Shown: positions 42,915 through 52,121 of the stretch, piece after piece
Numbering within the stretch: the stretch's first letter is position 1
Layout: each line of letters starts with the position of its first letter
Assembly (NCBI GenBank): GCA_965230015.1
Contig: CBDDKF010000011.1
Span: 1-64,000 of the forward strand
DNA: 64,000 bases
DNA from: JABSQH01 sp965230015
Lineage (GTDB): Bacteria; Actinomycetota; Acidimicrobiia; Acidimicrobiales; Ilumatobacteraceae
Direction of reading: 5' to 3'
Position numbers and translations under genes: made by a program
The notes under the pieces: model-generated
Told to the model about the DNA's origin: nothing
Database searches by the model: none
The model's input: the letters and a program-made list of their open reading frames with translations, nothing else

Positions 42915-43463
42915 TCAGCCCGGCAGCGAGGCGACGAGTTGGGCGCACTGGGCTTCGATGTCGACCACGGCGGCCTCGAAGGCGCGGCGCGCCGAGCCGG
43001 TCGGATCGAACACCTCCGGTACCGGAGCACGCAGGTACTCACTCGCTCGCCGACCATCGGTGAGCGCGCCGGCCCACGACCGCACGTCGGGGGCATCGAA
43101 CCCCACACCGGTGGCCGCGCGATCGAGTGCCTCGGGGAGCGTCATCGTGCGAGGAAACGCGCCCGGCGACATCGCTGCGATCTTCACCACGTGGTCGCGC
43201 TCGGCGGTGACGATCAGATCCGCCTCGTCGAGCAGTTCGGTGTGCACCTGCTGGCTGCGATGACCCGACACATCGAGTCCACGCTGTGCCATCGCGTCGA
43301 CGGCGTCGCCGATCGCCGGAATCCCCTCCGGCCCGAACCCTGCCGAGCGCAACACGGGCGACACGCCCCGCGCTCGTAGCTCGCGCTCGATCAACGCGGC
43401 CATCATCACCGACCGCGTCCGGTTGTGCGTACACACCGTGAGCACCCGAACGTCGGCCGTCAT
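42915..43463 (-). CDS. Low-molecular-weight protein tyrosine phosphatase-like
   Basis: The protein is about 182 aa. The phosphate loop is VCTHNRTRS (Cys11 to Arg17, CX5RS) and the general acid region is PVPEVFDPTG with DP. SGHRSQQV and ADLIVTAERDHV are typical of the fold. This is the Wzb/ArsC-like superfamily, and an arsenate reductase role is possible but there is no ars context. The ATG at 43463 places the P-loop where the family has it; a longer frame is not supported. Confidence 0.82.
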   Translation of the reverse strand: MTADVRVLTVCTHNRTRSVMMAALIERELRARGVSPVLRSAGFGPEGIPAIGDAVDAMAQRGLDVSGHRSQQVHTELLDEADLIVTAERDHVVKIAAMSPGAFPRTMTLPEALDRAATGVGFDAPDVRSWAGALTDGRRASEYLRAPVPEVFDPTGSARRAFEAAVVDIEAQCAQLVASLPG

Positions 43464-43506
43464 CGCAGAACTCTCAGGGTTCCCTCGTCGTAGTGGCTCC
43501 GAACCC

Positions 43507-44406
43507 TCACGGGGTGCGGATGTCGAGGCCGAAGATGTCCTCGAACCGCTGTGCGTACGCCTCGTCATCGTCGACCCGCTCACCCAAGCCGATCCAGTCG
43601 GCGTCGTCGATCCGATCGTGCATCGGGGCGAGCTCGGCGCCGCCCCAGCTCACGTGATAGCGCAGGCGTGGCGTATCGGTGACGATCGCCTCGTGCACCA
43701 CCTCCCCGACCTCGAACGGATCCGTGGCGCTGATGTGTCCAGCGGCGTACATCTGGAACATCTGCCGGTAGTGCGCGTCGTAGGCGCCGGTCACGCTGGG
43801 AATGTCGGTGTTCTTCGCCATGATCGCCGACTTGGTCACGCCGGGCTCCACGATCGCCACCCGGATTCCGAACGGCGCCAGCTCCATCGCGAGCTCTTCG
43901 CTGAGGCCCTCGAGCGCCCACTTCGATGTCACGTACGACGCCTGGGCGATCGCCCCAATTCGTCCAGCGACCGACGTGATGTTGACGATCGTGCCGCTCC
44001 CGCGCTCGCGCATCTGGGGCAGCACGGCGCGTGCGCAGCGCACGGTGCCCACCACGTTCACGTTGAACACGTCGTGGTACAGCTCGGTCGGCGTCTCCTC
44101 GACCACGCCGTTGCCGCCGATCCCGGCGTTGTTCACCAGATGGTCGACGTGCCCGGTGCGGTCGAGAATCTCGGCGAAACCGGTGGCCACCGATTCGTCG
44201 TCGGCCACGTCGAGCTCGGCGAGCTCCACGTTCACACCGCGCTCGGCGGCCATCGCATTGAGCTTCGTCGCCTTGTCGATGGAGCGCACCGTGCCGATCA
44301 CCCGATGGCCCCGCTCGGCGAGGTAGATCGCCGTCGCCCGACCGATCCCGGAGTTCGCTCCGGTCACCACGGAGATCGGTTGCGTGCTGGCATCACCACT
44401 CGACAT
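43507..44406 (-). CDS. Short-chain dehydrogenase/reductase
   Basis: The 299-aa protein has TGANSGIGRAT (cofactor loop), NNAG, the active site Ser in NITSVAGRIG and YVTSK (Tyr, Lys), and a classical SDR C-terminus. TVRSIDKA at the end of strand 2 suggests NADP preference through Arg. The substrate is unknown. TACGCT lies 7 nt before the ATG at 44406 without a Shine-Dalgarno, so a leaderless mRNA is likely. Confidence 0.87.
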   Translation of the reverse strand: MSSGDASTQPISVVTGANSGIGRATAIYLAERGHRVIGTVRSIDKATKLNAMAAERGVNVELAELDVADDESVATGFAEILDRTGHVDHLVNNAGIGGNGVVEETPTELYHDVFNVNVVGTVRCARAVLPQMRERGSGTIVNITSVAGRIGAIAQASYVTSKWALEGLSEELAMELAPFGIRVAIVEPGVTKSAIMAKNTDIPSVTGAYDAHYRQMFQMYAAGHISATDPFEVGEVVHEAIVTDTPRLRYHVSWGGAELAPMHDRIDDADWIGLGERVDDDEAYAQRFEDIFGLDIRTP

Positions 44407-44464
44407 GGCGCCGAGCGTAGGCGACGGTGCGTCCGCTGCGGTCGGGTCGGGACCCGACCACGAC

Positions 44465-45403
44465 TCAGACGTCGCCGATCTTCGACTGGAGGTCGTGCAC
44501 CCAGTCGTCGGCCTCGCGCCACCGCGTGTCGGCGTGCGCGCGGCTCGACTCGGCGGACTCACCCGCGGCCGGATACGAACCGAGGAACTTCACCCCACCC
44601 TGTTTGGCATGGAGCGCGCGCAGCGTGTCGGCGAGCAACTCGTCGCCGACGTGCGACTCGGCGTACACGATGAAGCAATAGTCGCCGAGGCCGCCGACGG
44701 GGGTCGGTCGGCTGATCAGGTTGGTCAGGTTGATCCGTCGCGCGGTGAACTCCTGGAGGATCGACACCAAGCTGCCTGGCTCGTCGGCCCGCTGGTAGAT
44801 CACGAGCGCGGTGCGGTCGTGACCGGTCGGCTGCGGCACCCCGTTTCGAGCCACCACGACGAAGCGCGTTTGATTGCCTTGCTGGTCGGCGATGTCCGAC
44901 GCGATCACGTCGAGGCCGTAGTGATCGGCCGCCACGCGTGGCGCCAAGGCCGCGGTGGTCGACGATGCCTCTTCGCTCACGAGCCGCGCCGCATCGGCCG
45001 TGGAGTGCGCCGCGATCACCTCGGCCTCGCGCAGATGCTCGCGTAGCCACAGCCGACACTGCGCCGCGGCGATCGGGATCGAGTACACCTGCTTCACGTC
45101 GCCGAGTTGCACGCCAGGCGCGGCGAGCAGACAGTGCTCGATGTCGATCACGATCTCGCGGGTGATCAGTAGGTCGTAGTCGAAGGCCAGTGCGTCCTGG
45201 GTGAAGTTGACCATTCCCTCGATCGAGTTCTCGATGGGCACCAGCCCCACATCGACCTCGCCCGCGGCAACGGCGTCGAGTACGTCGGGGACCGTGCGAA
45301 ACGGCACGTGCTCGTGGTCGACGAGATCGTCCTGGGTCAGCAGCGCCTGCTGAGTGAACGTTCCGAAGGGTCCGAAGAACCCAACGCGTCCTGGGCTGGT
45401 CAT
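44465..45403 (-). CDS. pheA: Prephenate dehydratase
   Basis: The 312-aa protein has GFFGPFGTFTQQAL near the N-terminus, VPIENSIEGMV, the catalytic TRF (Thr179-Phe181) and an ACT domain (about 199-275, PGSLVSILQEFTARRINLTNL). It makes phenylpyruvate for phenylalanine synthesis; the ACT domain gives Phe feedback control. The usual ESRP element of the ACT site reads ISRP here, a change at a residue involved in Phe binding in other members. TAGCCT lies 8 nt before the start, suggesting leaderless transcription. Confidence 0.92.
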   Translation of the reverse strand: MTSPGRVGFFGPFGTFTQQALLTQDDLVDHEHVPFRTVPDVLDAVAAGEVDVGLVPIENSIEGMVNFTQDALAFDYDLLITREIVIDIEHCLLAAPGVQLGDVKQVYSIPIAAAQCRLWLREHLREAEVIAAHSTADAARLVSEEASSTTAALAPRVAADHYGLDVIASDIADQQGNQTRFVVVARNGVPQPTGHDRTALVIYQRADEPGSLVSILQEFTARRINLTNLISRPTPVGGLGDYCFIVYAESHVGDELLADTLRALHAKQGGVKFLGSYPAAGESAESSRAHADTRWREADDWVHDLQSKIGDV

Positions 45404-45451
45404 GGCGGGTCAGGCTACGAGCAACCGGCGGCGAGCTGCCACGATGATTGT

Positions 45452-46189
45452 GTGGACGAGTCGACCCTGCGCACGCTGCTCGACGACGTGCGCGCTGGCA
45501 CGGTGGCCCCCGACGACGCAGTCGCCGCGCTGCGCCGCATGCCGTTCGCCGACGTCGGCGACGCGCTCGTCGACCATCATCGCCATCTGCGCAACGGCGT
45601 TCCCGAGGCGATCTACGGCCCCGGCAAGACGCCCGCACAGTGCGTGGCGATCGTCGGTGAACTCCTGGCCAATGGCACCGGACCGGTGCTGCTGACGCGC
45701 ACCGACGAGGCACAACGCACCGCCTGTCGCAAGGCTCGCGGACCGGCAGAGGAAGCAGCGGGCTCGTTGCTGTGGCGGCCCGCACCCACGACGCGGTCGG
45801 CGAACGTGTTGGTGATCACCGCCGGTACCAGCGACCGGCCTGTGGCCGCCGAAGCCGAGCTGACGTTGCGCGCCTACGGCTTCGACCCGACGGTGATCGT
45901 CGACGTTGGCGTCGCCGGGCTTCACCGGCTGCTGGCCCACCTCGACACGATCACCGACGCCGACGCGATCATCGTGGTCGCCGGCATGGAAGGCGCGCTG
46001 GCCAGCGTGATCGGTGGACTCACGTCATCGCCGGTCGTCGCGGTGCCATCCAGCGTGGGGTACGGCGCGGGGCTCGACGGGGTGACCGCACTGTTGGCGA
46101 TGCACGCATCGTGCGCGTCGGGGATCACGGTCGTCGGGATCGACAACGGATTCGGCGCGGCGAGCGCACTGACGCGAATGCTGCCATGA
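45452..46189 (+). CDS. larB: Nickel-pincer cofactor biosynthesis carboxylase LarB
   Basis: The 245-aa protein has an N-terminal domain (VDESTLRTLLDDVRAG, FGPGK-like IYGPGKTPAQCV) and a C-terminal AIR-carboxylase-like domain (NVLVITAGTSDRPVAAEAE, VVAGMEGALASVIGGL, VPSSVGYGAG). In known systems LarB carboxylates and cleaves nicotinic acid adenine dinucleotide to begin the nickel-pincer cofactor of lactate racemase and relatives. The GTG at 45452 is divergent from pheA by 48 bp and the stop overlaps larC. Confidence 0.9.
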   Translation: MDESTLRTLLDDVRAGTVAPDDAVAALRRMPFADVGDALVDHHRHLRNGVPEAIYGPGKTPAQCVAIVGELLANGTGPVLLTRTDEAQRTACRKARGPAEEAAGSLLWRPAPTTRSANVLVITAGTSDRPVAAEAELTLRAYGFDPTVIVDVGVAGLHRLLAHLDTITDADAIIVVAGMEGALASVIGGLTSSPVVAVPSSVGYGAGLDGVTALLAMHASCASGITVVGIDNGFGAASALTRMLP

Positions 46190-47484
46190 CCGCGACCGCA
46201 TCGAACCCGCCAACGAACCCGCCCGCCGCGCCGGCGCAGGCAACGACTCACCGCACCGCGTGGATCAATCCGGCCGCCGGCATTGCGGGCGACATGGTGT
46301 TGGCCGCGTTGATCGATGCGGGCGCTGACGTCGAGGTGGTGCGCAACTCGATCGCCGCACTCGGCATCGACGGCATCGAGCTGCGCATCGAACTCACCCA
46401 ACGCGCCGGGATCGCGGCGACGCGCATCGACGTACACACCAGCGACACCGCCACTCATCGTGCGGCGGCCGACGTGATCGCCCTGATCGAACGCGCCGAA
46501 CTGTCGCCGACCATCGCCGAGCGCGCCATCGCGATCGTCCGGCGACTCGCAGAGGTGGAAGGCGCGTTGCACCGCGTGGACCCAGCTGATGTGACGTTGC
46601 ACGAGGTCGGCGCGCTCGACTCGATCGCCGACATCGTCGGTGTGTGTGCCGCACTCGACGCCCTCGGCGTCGACGTGGTTGCCGTCGCTCCGGTGGGGCT
46701 CGGCACTGGCACCGTGCACAGCGCGCACGGCGCCATTCCAGGTCCCGCACCGGCGACGATGGCCCTGCTGAGCGAGGCGGGCATCCCGGTGCGCGGTATC
46801 GACACCGAGCTCGAAACGGCGACGCCAACCGGTGCCGCAATCGTCGCCGCGTTGGCGACGTCGGTCGGTTCGATCCCCCCGATGATGCCGATCGCCACCG
46901 GATACGGCGCCGGCACCGCCGATCCGCCCGACCGGGCCAACGTGACCCAGATAGTGATTGGCGACACTGCGATCGAGCAAGCTGCGCCGGCCGACGACGT
47001 CGTGGTCGACGCTGCGGTCGTCGAGCCCACCGACGGAGCGACGATCGAGGGGCTCGTCGTGCTCGATACCAATCTCGACGACGTCACCGGCGAGGTGCTC
47101 GCCTACACCGTCGAGCGAGTCCTCGCCGCAGGTGCCGCCGACGCATGGACCTCAGCGATCACGATGAAGAAGGGGCGGCCGGCGCAGCAGCTGAGCGTGT
47201 TGTGTGGCCCAGATCAGGTACCCGAGCTCCGGGCGCTGTTGATGGCCGAGACCGGGACGCTCGGCGTGCGTGCCACCTCGGTCACGCGCGTGGCGGCCGA
47301 CCGCCACGTGCTGATCGCCGACGTCGATGGGCAGCAGATTCGCGTGAAGCGCTCACCAGACCGCGACAAGGCCGAATTCGACGACGCGGCCACAGCGGCA
47401 CGGGCCCTCGGTCGACCGTTGCGCGAGATTCTCGCCGCAGCGATCGAGCGGGTCAGGCCAGCGACTCGTCGATCCAGCTCTTGA
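46186..47484 (+). CDS. larC: Nickel insertion protein LarC (pincer cofactor nickel chelatase)
   Basis: The 432-aa protein begins (after a Pro/Ala-rich 23-aa leader) WINPAAGIAGDMVLAALIDAG, then HEVGALDSIADIVG, GLGTGTVHSAHGAIPGPAP, ATPTGAAIVAAL, LDTNLDDVTGE, and KKGRPAQQLSVLC. It inserts nickel into the dithiolated pincer. In Lactobacillus larC is split by a frameshift; here it is one continuous frame. The ATG overlaps the larB stop (ATGA). larE and larA are not in the window. The 3' end overlaps the convergent thioredoxin gene by 32 bp. Confidence 0.9.
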   Translation: MTATASNPPTNPPAAPAQATTHRTAWINPAAGIAGDMVLAALIDAGADVEVVRNSIAALGIDGIELRIELTQRAGIAATRIDVHTSDTATHRAAADVIALIERAELSPTIAERAIAIVRRLAEVEGALHRVDPADVTLHEVGALDSIADIVGVCAALDALGVDVVAVAPVGLGTGTVHSAHGAIPGPAPATMALLSEAGIPVRGIDTELETATPTGAAIVAALATSVGSIPPMMPIATGYGAGTADPPDRANVTQIVIGDTAIEQAAPADDVVVDAAVVEPTDGATIEGLVVLDTNLDDVTGEVLAYTVERVLAAGAADAWTSAITMKKGRPAQQLSVLCGPDQVPELRALLMAETGTLGVRATSVTRVAADRHVLIADVDGQQIRVKRSPDRDKAEFDDAATAARALGRPLREILAAAIERVRPATRRSSS

Positions 47485-48202
47485 TCTCGTCGGCTCCGCG
47501 CGAACCGCTCGCCCGCGCGACGACATTGCCGTCGGCGTCGAGGAGCATCACGTAGGGGAACGACGAACCACCGCTGACAAGAAACGCCGTGGCGTCGGGA
47601 TCATCCGCCATCACATCCCACGGCCAGGCTCGGTCGGTGAGCCATTCCGACGGCGGATAGTTGGCCTCGCCCTCGCGCACTCCGGTGCTCACCGCCACCA
47701 CGTTGAGGTCGGCGGGCATGTCGCCCCGCTCGGCGAGAGCGATCAACTCCGGAATCTCGTCGTTGCAGTGTGGGCACCAGTGCGCGAGATACACCACCAT
47801 CGTCGGCCCGTCGGACGGTCCGCCGATGGTGATGGGCGTGCCGTCGAATCGCTCCCCGGTGAGCACCGGCGCCGCGACGCCGATCGCCGTGTCGGCCACA
47901 CCGTCTTCCAGCGGTGGCAGCGGGTCGCCGGTGATCACCACCGGTCGCGTCTCGCCGACCACGATCACATCGCCGTTGGCGTCGGCCGCTCCGTCGGTTG
48001 CCGCATCGTCGGTCGCGGCACCATCGCTCCCACCCGCGTTTGCGCCAGCAGTGGTGCTCTCGCCCCCGTTGTCGTCGCCGCTGGCAACGACTGCGATCAC
48101 GGCGATCGCGCCGATCACCAGTACGGCGGCAACCACGATCAACCACACCGGCCGGCGGCCGGGCGTGGCGGATTCAACGTCGGGATCGGTCGTCGATGTC
48201 AC
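47453..48202 (-). CDS. Membrane-anchored thioredoxin-like protein (TlpA/ResA type)
   Basis: The 249-aa protein has one N-terminal membrane segment at about 18-42, a Gly/Asp/Ala-rich linker, then a thioredoxin fold with active site WCPHCNDEIPELIALA and a cis-Pro region SSFPYVMLLDADG. It acts on disulfides outside the membrane. The ATG overlaps the stop of the DsbB-like gene (ATGA, 48199-48202), so the pair probably forms an oxidant-relay module. Confidence 0.88.
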   Translation of the reverse strand: MTSTTDPDVESATPGRRPVWLIVVAAVLVIGAIAVIAVVASGDDNGGESTTAGANAGGSDGAATDDAATDGAADANGDVIVVGETRPVVITGDPLPPLEDGVADTAIGVAAPVLTGERFDGTPITIGGPSDGPTMVVYLAHWCPHCNDEIPELIALAERGDMPADLNVVAVSTGVREGEANYPPSEWLTDRAWPWDVMADDPDATAFLVSGGSSFPYVMLLDADGNVVARASGSRGADEIKSWIDESLA

Positions 48203-48795
48203 ACGGTCTCCAACTCGTCGATCTCATCGCTGGCGGTCGCGGCTTCGTCGCCGTTGTCGCCGGGCGTGGGGAAGCGAATCCACAGCAGGGCGAGGATCGC
48301 GATGAACCCGACCAACGCCATCGTGGCCAGGCTGATGAATCCGAACTCGCGGAACCACACCGCGGTGCACGATGGTCCGGACAGGTCGCATGCACCCGTG
48401 TCGAGAGCCGGACGCCACTCGATCAGATTGTGGTAGGCCGCGATGCCCGCGCCGATCACGGCGATCGGCGTGACGTACCACCGCACCGCGGGGTCGCGAC
48501 GAATGCCGCCCACCAGCAGAATCGCCGCCAGCGGATACATCGCGATGCGCTGGAACCAGCACAGCCGGCACGGCACGTACCCCGCCACTTCTGAGAAGTA
48601 CAAGCTGCCGAGCGTGGCGGTTGCGGCGACGAGAAACGCCAACCACACCCCGGCTGCAGAGATCGAGCGACCGATGTCCGCAGCTGCGGCGTTGCCGAGA
48701 CCGGCAGCCACGCGCAACACGACGAGCAACACGACGCCGCCCATCGCCACCAGCGTGAGCAACCCGAAGAACAACTGCCAGGTCTCGGTGGTCAC
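48199..48795 (-). CDS. DsbB-family disulfide bond formation protein
   Basis: The 198-aa protein has about four or five hydrophobic segments, the CRLCW motif (VPCRLCWFQRIAMYP) typical of DsbB, and a second exterior Cys pair (GACDLSGPSC). It would pass electrons from the thioredoxin-like partner to quinone. GTG at 48795 was chosen; a GTG at 48822 would add nine non-conserved residues. Confidence 0.87.
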   Translation of the reverse strand: MTTETWQLFFGLLTLVAMGGVVLLVVLRVAAGLGNAAAADIGRSISAAGVWLAFLVAATATLGSLYFSEVAGYVPCRLCWFQRIAMYPLAAILLVGGIRRDPAVRWYVTPIAVIGAGIAAYHNLIEWRPALDTGACDLSGPSCTAVWFREFGFISLATMALVGFIAILALLWIRFPTPGDNGDEAATASDEIDELETV

Positions 48796-48862
48796 CGCAC
48801 ACAAGTATGGCTGCCCGCACACGCTCGCCGATGGCGCGCCGGACCGCTACCGTCAGCGCCAC

Positions 48863-50539
48863 ATGACGACCGAGGCCCTCGCTGCGCCGTCTGCCGACAC
48901 CGGTGTCGCCGCGGTTCGTGAGTTGCGGAACACGCGCATGCGTCGCCGGCTCGGCGACACCGAGTGGTTCGATGTCGCCTATCGGGCGTATCTGTTCGCG
49001 CTGGTCGGGTTGATCGCCACCGTGTTCGTGTCGGATGCCATCCGCGGTCAGCTCGCCGACGAGCTTGCTCCCGACGTGCTCGTCGATCGCGGGCCGGCGA
49101 TTCTCGGGGTCATCGTCGCCGTGGCGGTCGCCGCCGGCGCACGCAGCGGCGCCGACGGCGGCCCGGTGGCGGTGGAAGCGGCCGATGTGCGGCACCTCTT
49201 GCTCGCGCCCGTCGCCCGCGGCGCGGTGTTGCGCGCACCGACGATGCAACGCATGCGCGCCGCCGCGTTCGCCGGCGCGGTGATCGGCGGAGCGGTCGGC
49301 CAGTTCGTGGCCATCGAACAGCCGGGATCACGCGCGGCGTGGGCTGCGGCCGCTGCGCTCGCCGGAGCCGCGACCGGAGCGGCGTTCGTCGCCGTCGCTG
49401 TACTGGTGCACTCGTGGGCGCTCAGCCGGCCGATCGCCACCGCCATCACGGGTGCAGCACTCGCCTGGCAGATCGCTGCGGCGTACGCGTCATGGGTCGA
49501 CGCCGATCGGCGAGTTCCGGGGCCGTTCGACACGATCGGTGGGGTGGCGCTGTGGGGCGTGGAGGCCGACCTCGTCGATGCTGTCGGGCTCGTGGTGATC
49601 GCGGGGTTCACCGCTGCGGCGATCGCGCGCTGCGGAGGGCTGCGCATCGAGGCGCTCGTTCGTCGCGCCGATCTGGTCAGTCAGCTGCGGTTTGCCGCGA
49701 CCACCCAAGACCTGCGGACCGTCGTGCTGCTCCGCCGCCAACTGCGTGCCGAGACGATGCGCCAGCAGCCGTGGGGCGGCGTCCGGCGCCGACGGCGAGC
49801 GACGGCGTCGCCCGCTGCTGCGGTGTGGCAGCGCGGCGCTCGTTCGATCCGCAGGTTCCCCGTGGCCCGACTGGGGCGCATCGCCGGACTCGCCGCAGCG
49901 GGTGGCATCGCCGCGGCGATCGCCTACGAGCGCGCGCCGATCGCAGTGCTGATCACCGTGGCGGCGGCGTTCGTCATCGGCATGGAGGTGCTCGAGCCAT
50001 TGGCGCAGGAGATCGATCACCCCGACCTCACCGACCGTCTCGGCGTGGAGCCCAGTTGGCTGTACGGCCACCATCTCGTGGCACCGACGGGGATGCTGGT
50101 GGTCGCCTCGATCGTCGGCGCGCTCGCGGCGTCGGTCGCCGAGCCGGCGCTCGCCTTGGGCGCGTTGGCCCTCGCGGTGCCCACTGCGGTTGCGGGCGCG
50201 GTCGGTCCCCTCGTTGCCACGGTGACCGATGCGGCGCGGCCGGCGGCGATCCGCTCGACCACATTGACCGCTGCGCCGCGAGGCGACAGCGAGCTGCTGA
50301 TGCCGCCGGAGTTCGCCGGGTTCTCCACGGCGATGCGCACGCTGCTCCCGGTGGCGCTCAGCGCGGTGTGCGCCGTGCCGGTGTTGGTGATGCGCGCCGA
50401 ACCCAGCGCGGCTACCGCCGGCCGGGTTGCCGTGGGATGTGCGTTGTTTGCAGCAGGCGCGGTCGTGTGGGTCCGCCGCCGCGACGCATGGGGCTTGGCC
50501 ATGCGACGATTCTTCGCTGGAGGGCGAGCGGCTACATGA
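48863..50539 (+). CDS. Multi-spanning membrane protein, ABC-2-type exporter permease
   Basis: The 558-aa protein is Ala/Val-rich with about ten hydrophobic segments. A cytoplasmic region in the middle is Arg-rich (RRQLRAETMRQQPWGG). No sequence signature was recognised on its own. The ATP-binding gene that follows overlaps it by ATGA, which supports a two-component ABC exporter. TACCGT lies 9 nt before the ATG. Confidence 0.7.
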   Translation: MTTEALAAPSADTGVAAVRELRNTRMRRRLGDTEWFDVAYRAYLFALVGLIATVFVSDAIRGQLADELAPDVLVDRGPAILGVIVAVAVAAGARSGADGGPVAVEAADVRHLLLAPVARGAVLRAPTMQRMRAAAFAGAVIGGAVGQFVAIEQPGSRAAWAAAAALAGAATGAAFVAVAVLVHSWALSRPIATAITGAALAWQIAAAYASWVDADRRVPGPFDTIGGVALWGVEADLVDAVGLVVIAGFTAAAIARCGGLRIEALVRRADLVSQLRFAATTQDLRTVVLLRRQLRAETMRQQPWGGVRRRRRATASPAAAVWQRGARSIRRFPVARLGRIAGLAAAGGIAAAIAYERAPIAVLITVAAAFVIGMEVLEPLAQEIDHPDLTDRLGVEPSWLYGHHLVAPTGMLVVASIVGALAASVAEPALALGALALAVPTAVAGAVGPLVATVTDAARPAAIRSTTLTAAPRGDSELLMPPEFAGFSTAMRTLLPVALSAVCAVPVLVMRAEPSAATAGRVAVGCALFAAGAVVWVRRRDAWGLAMRRFFAGGRAAT

Positions 50540-51270
50540 GCGCGTTGCACATCCACGGGCTCACCAAGCGGTACCACGACGCGCCGGCGCTCGGCCCGCT
50601 CGATCTGACGATCGGCACCGGCGAGCGGGTGACACTCGTGGGCCACAACGGATCGGGCAAGACCACGCTGTTGCGCTTGCTGACGGGCCTCCTCGACCCG
50701 ACCTCGGGTGAGGCCACGATCGGCGGGCATGATCCTTCGTCGATCGAGGCCCGTTCGGCGGTGTCGTACATCGCCGACCGGCCCGTGTTCTACGACGACC
50801 TGTCGGTGTGGGAGCACATCGAGTACGTGTCGCGGCTGCACGCCACCGACGACTGGGAACAGCACGGCGTCGATCTGCTCGACGAGATCGGTTTGCACGA
50901 CCGCATCGACGACCTTCCCGTCACCTTCAGCCGGGGCCTGCAACAACGCGCCGCGATCGCCATCGCCCTGTGTCGTCCCTTCGACGTGCTGTTCGTCGAC
51001 GAGCCGTTCGTCGGGCTCGATCGCCGCGGACGGCAGGCCCTGCTCGACCGGCTCGACGCCGCCCACGCGGACGGCGCAACGATCGTGGTCGCCACCCACG
51101 ACGCCGAGGCGATGGGGCGGGCGCATCGCCTGGTGGTGCTGCGCGATGGCCTCCTCATCCACGACGGCGACGTCGAGGGCATCGACCTGGACGTCGCCCT
51201 CGATCGCCACGCGCCCAGTGAGACCGCCGACGATGCGGCGGACGGTCGTGACGACGATCGTGATGAGTGA
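50536..51270 (+). CDS. ABC transporter ATP-binding protein
   Basis: The 244-aa protein has Walker A GHNGSGKTT, Q-loop region ADRPVFYDDLSV, a divergent signature FSRGLQQRAAIA in place of LSGGQ, Walker B VLFVDEPFVGL and H-loop VATHDAE. The sequence type matches ABC-2 exporters of the CcmA/NodI group. The C-terminus is an Asp/Arg-rich tail. It is translationally coupled to the permease gene. Confidence 0.9.
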   Translation: MSALHIHGLTKRYHDAPALGPLDLTIGTGERVTLVGHNGSGKTTLLRLLTGLLDPTSGEATIGGHDPSSIEARSAVSYIADRPVFYDDLSVWEHIEYVSRLHATDDWEQHGVDLLDEIGLHDRIDDLPVTFSRGLQQRAAIAIALCRPFDVLFVDEPFVGLDRRGRQALLDRLDAAHADGATIVVATHDAEAMGRAHRLVVLRDGLLIHDGDVEGIDLDVALDRHAPSETADDAADGRDDDRDE

Positions 51271-51287
51271 CGCCGATCAACGGCCCC

Positions 51288-51344
51288 GCTGAATGGCCCG
51301 ATGAATGACCGGGATGAACGACCAGATGAATGGCGAGGGATGAG
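51288..51344. repeat. Degenerate 12-14-bp tandem repeat
   Basis: Four to five imperfect units built on GATGAAtG(a/g)CC follow one another in the gap after the ABC transporter gene. Units are 12, 13, 12 and 14 bp long. This may be an exhausted minisatellite. It lies just before the promoter of the DUF2510 gene. Confidence 0.5.
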
Positions 51345-51382
51345 CCAGCCAGCGTGGAAGTGGTCGTCTAGCATTCGTCGCC

Positions 51383-52024
51383 ATGCAGGAGTTCTCTTCG
51401 GTTACCGCGTCGGCCTACGACGCTGACGCGCTCACCCCCTTGTTGTCGGAGAAGGCTGCGGAGGGCTGGGAGGTCCTCTCGATCGTGTCGGCCGGGACCA
51501 ACATCGTCGCCTACCTGCAGCGCGGCGACGGCGCAGCCGCAGCTGCTCCTGTCGCCGAGGTCGCACCCGTGGTGGCCGACGAGCCGGTCGCCGAAGCCCC
51601 CGCCGACGACGTTGCCGACACCGCCGACGACAGCGCACCCGACCCGGTCGACGAGCCGAGCGGTTGGGCCCAGGCGCCCGACGACACCGGCGAGGCGGCG
51701 GCCGATACCGCCAGCGACGTCGCTGCAGGCGCCGCGGGCGCTGCTGCTGCGGCGACATCCGAGCCCACCGTGCCCGCTGCCGACCCGGTGGTCGACGTGG
51801 CGCCGGAGCCCACCCCCGAACCGGTGGTGACGGAACAGCCCGCTGCCGAACCCGCTGCCGCGGAGCCTGCCGCCGCAACGGCGCCGCAGGAAGAGTCGAC
51901 GGTCCCCGCCGGTTGGTACGCCGACCCCTCGGGTCGCTACGAGCTGCGGTACTGGGACGGCAGCGCATGGACCGAGCACGTGTCGCGCGCCGGCCAGCAG
52001 TTCACCGACCCACCCGTCGCCTGA
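51383..52024 (+). CDS. DUF2510 protein with DUF4177-like N-terminus
   Basis: The 213-aa protein has an N-terminal domain (EFSSVTASAY ... KAAEGWEVLSIVSAG) like DUF4177, then a long Ala/Pro/Glu/Asp low-complexity linker and a C-terminal DUF2510 domain (GWYADPSGRYELRYWDG then WTEHVS). DUF2510 is a short domain found almost only in Actinobacteria, often on membrane-associated proteins. No membrane segment is present here. TAGCAT lies 8 nt before the ATG, so a leaderless transcript is likely. Confidence 0.78.
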   Translation: MQEFSSVTASAYDADALTPLLSEKAAEGWEVLSIVSAGTNIVAYLQRGDGAAAAAPVAEVAPVVADEPVAEAPADDVADTADDSAPDPVDEPSGWAQAPDDTGEAAADTASDVAAGAAGAAAAATSEPTVPAADPVVDVAPEPTPEPVVTEQPAAEPAAAEPAAATAPQEESTVPAGWYADPSGRYELRYWDGSAWTEHVSRAGQQFTDPPVA

Positions 52025-52034
52025 CGTTCCAGAT

Positions 52035-52086
52035 CGTTTGCGTACAACTTCTGGCTGACCGGTACCCAAAAACCTGCACGCAAACG
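52035..52086. promoter_or_regulatory. 9-bp perfect inverted repeat before MBL-Rieske gene
   Basis: CGTTTGCGT (52035-52043) and ACGCAAACG (52078-52086) are perfect arms 34 nt apart. They fill the gap between the DUF2510 and MBL-Rieske genes. They could be a two-site operator or an mRNA hairpin. The -10 TAGCCT (52108-52113) lies 22 bp after the second arm. Confidence 0.5.
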
Positions 52087-52121
52087 TGGGCGGGGTGCCG
52101 CAGTCTCTAGCCTGATCGCCG

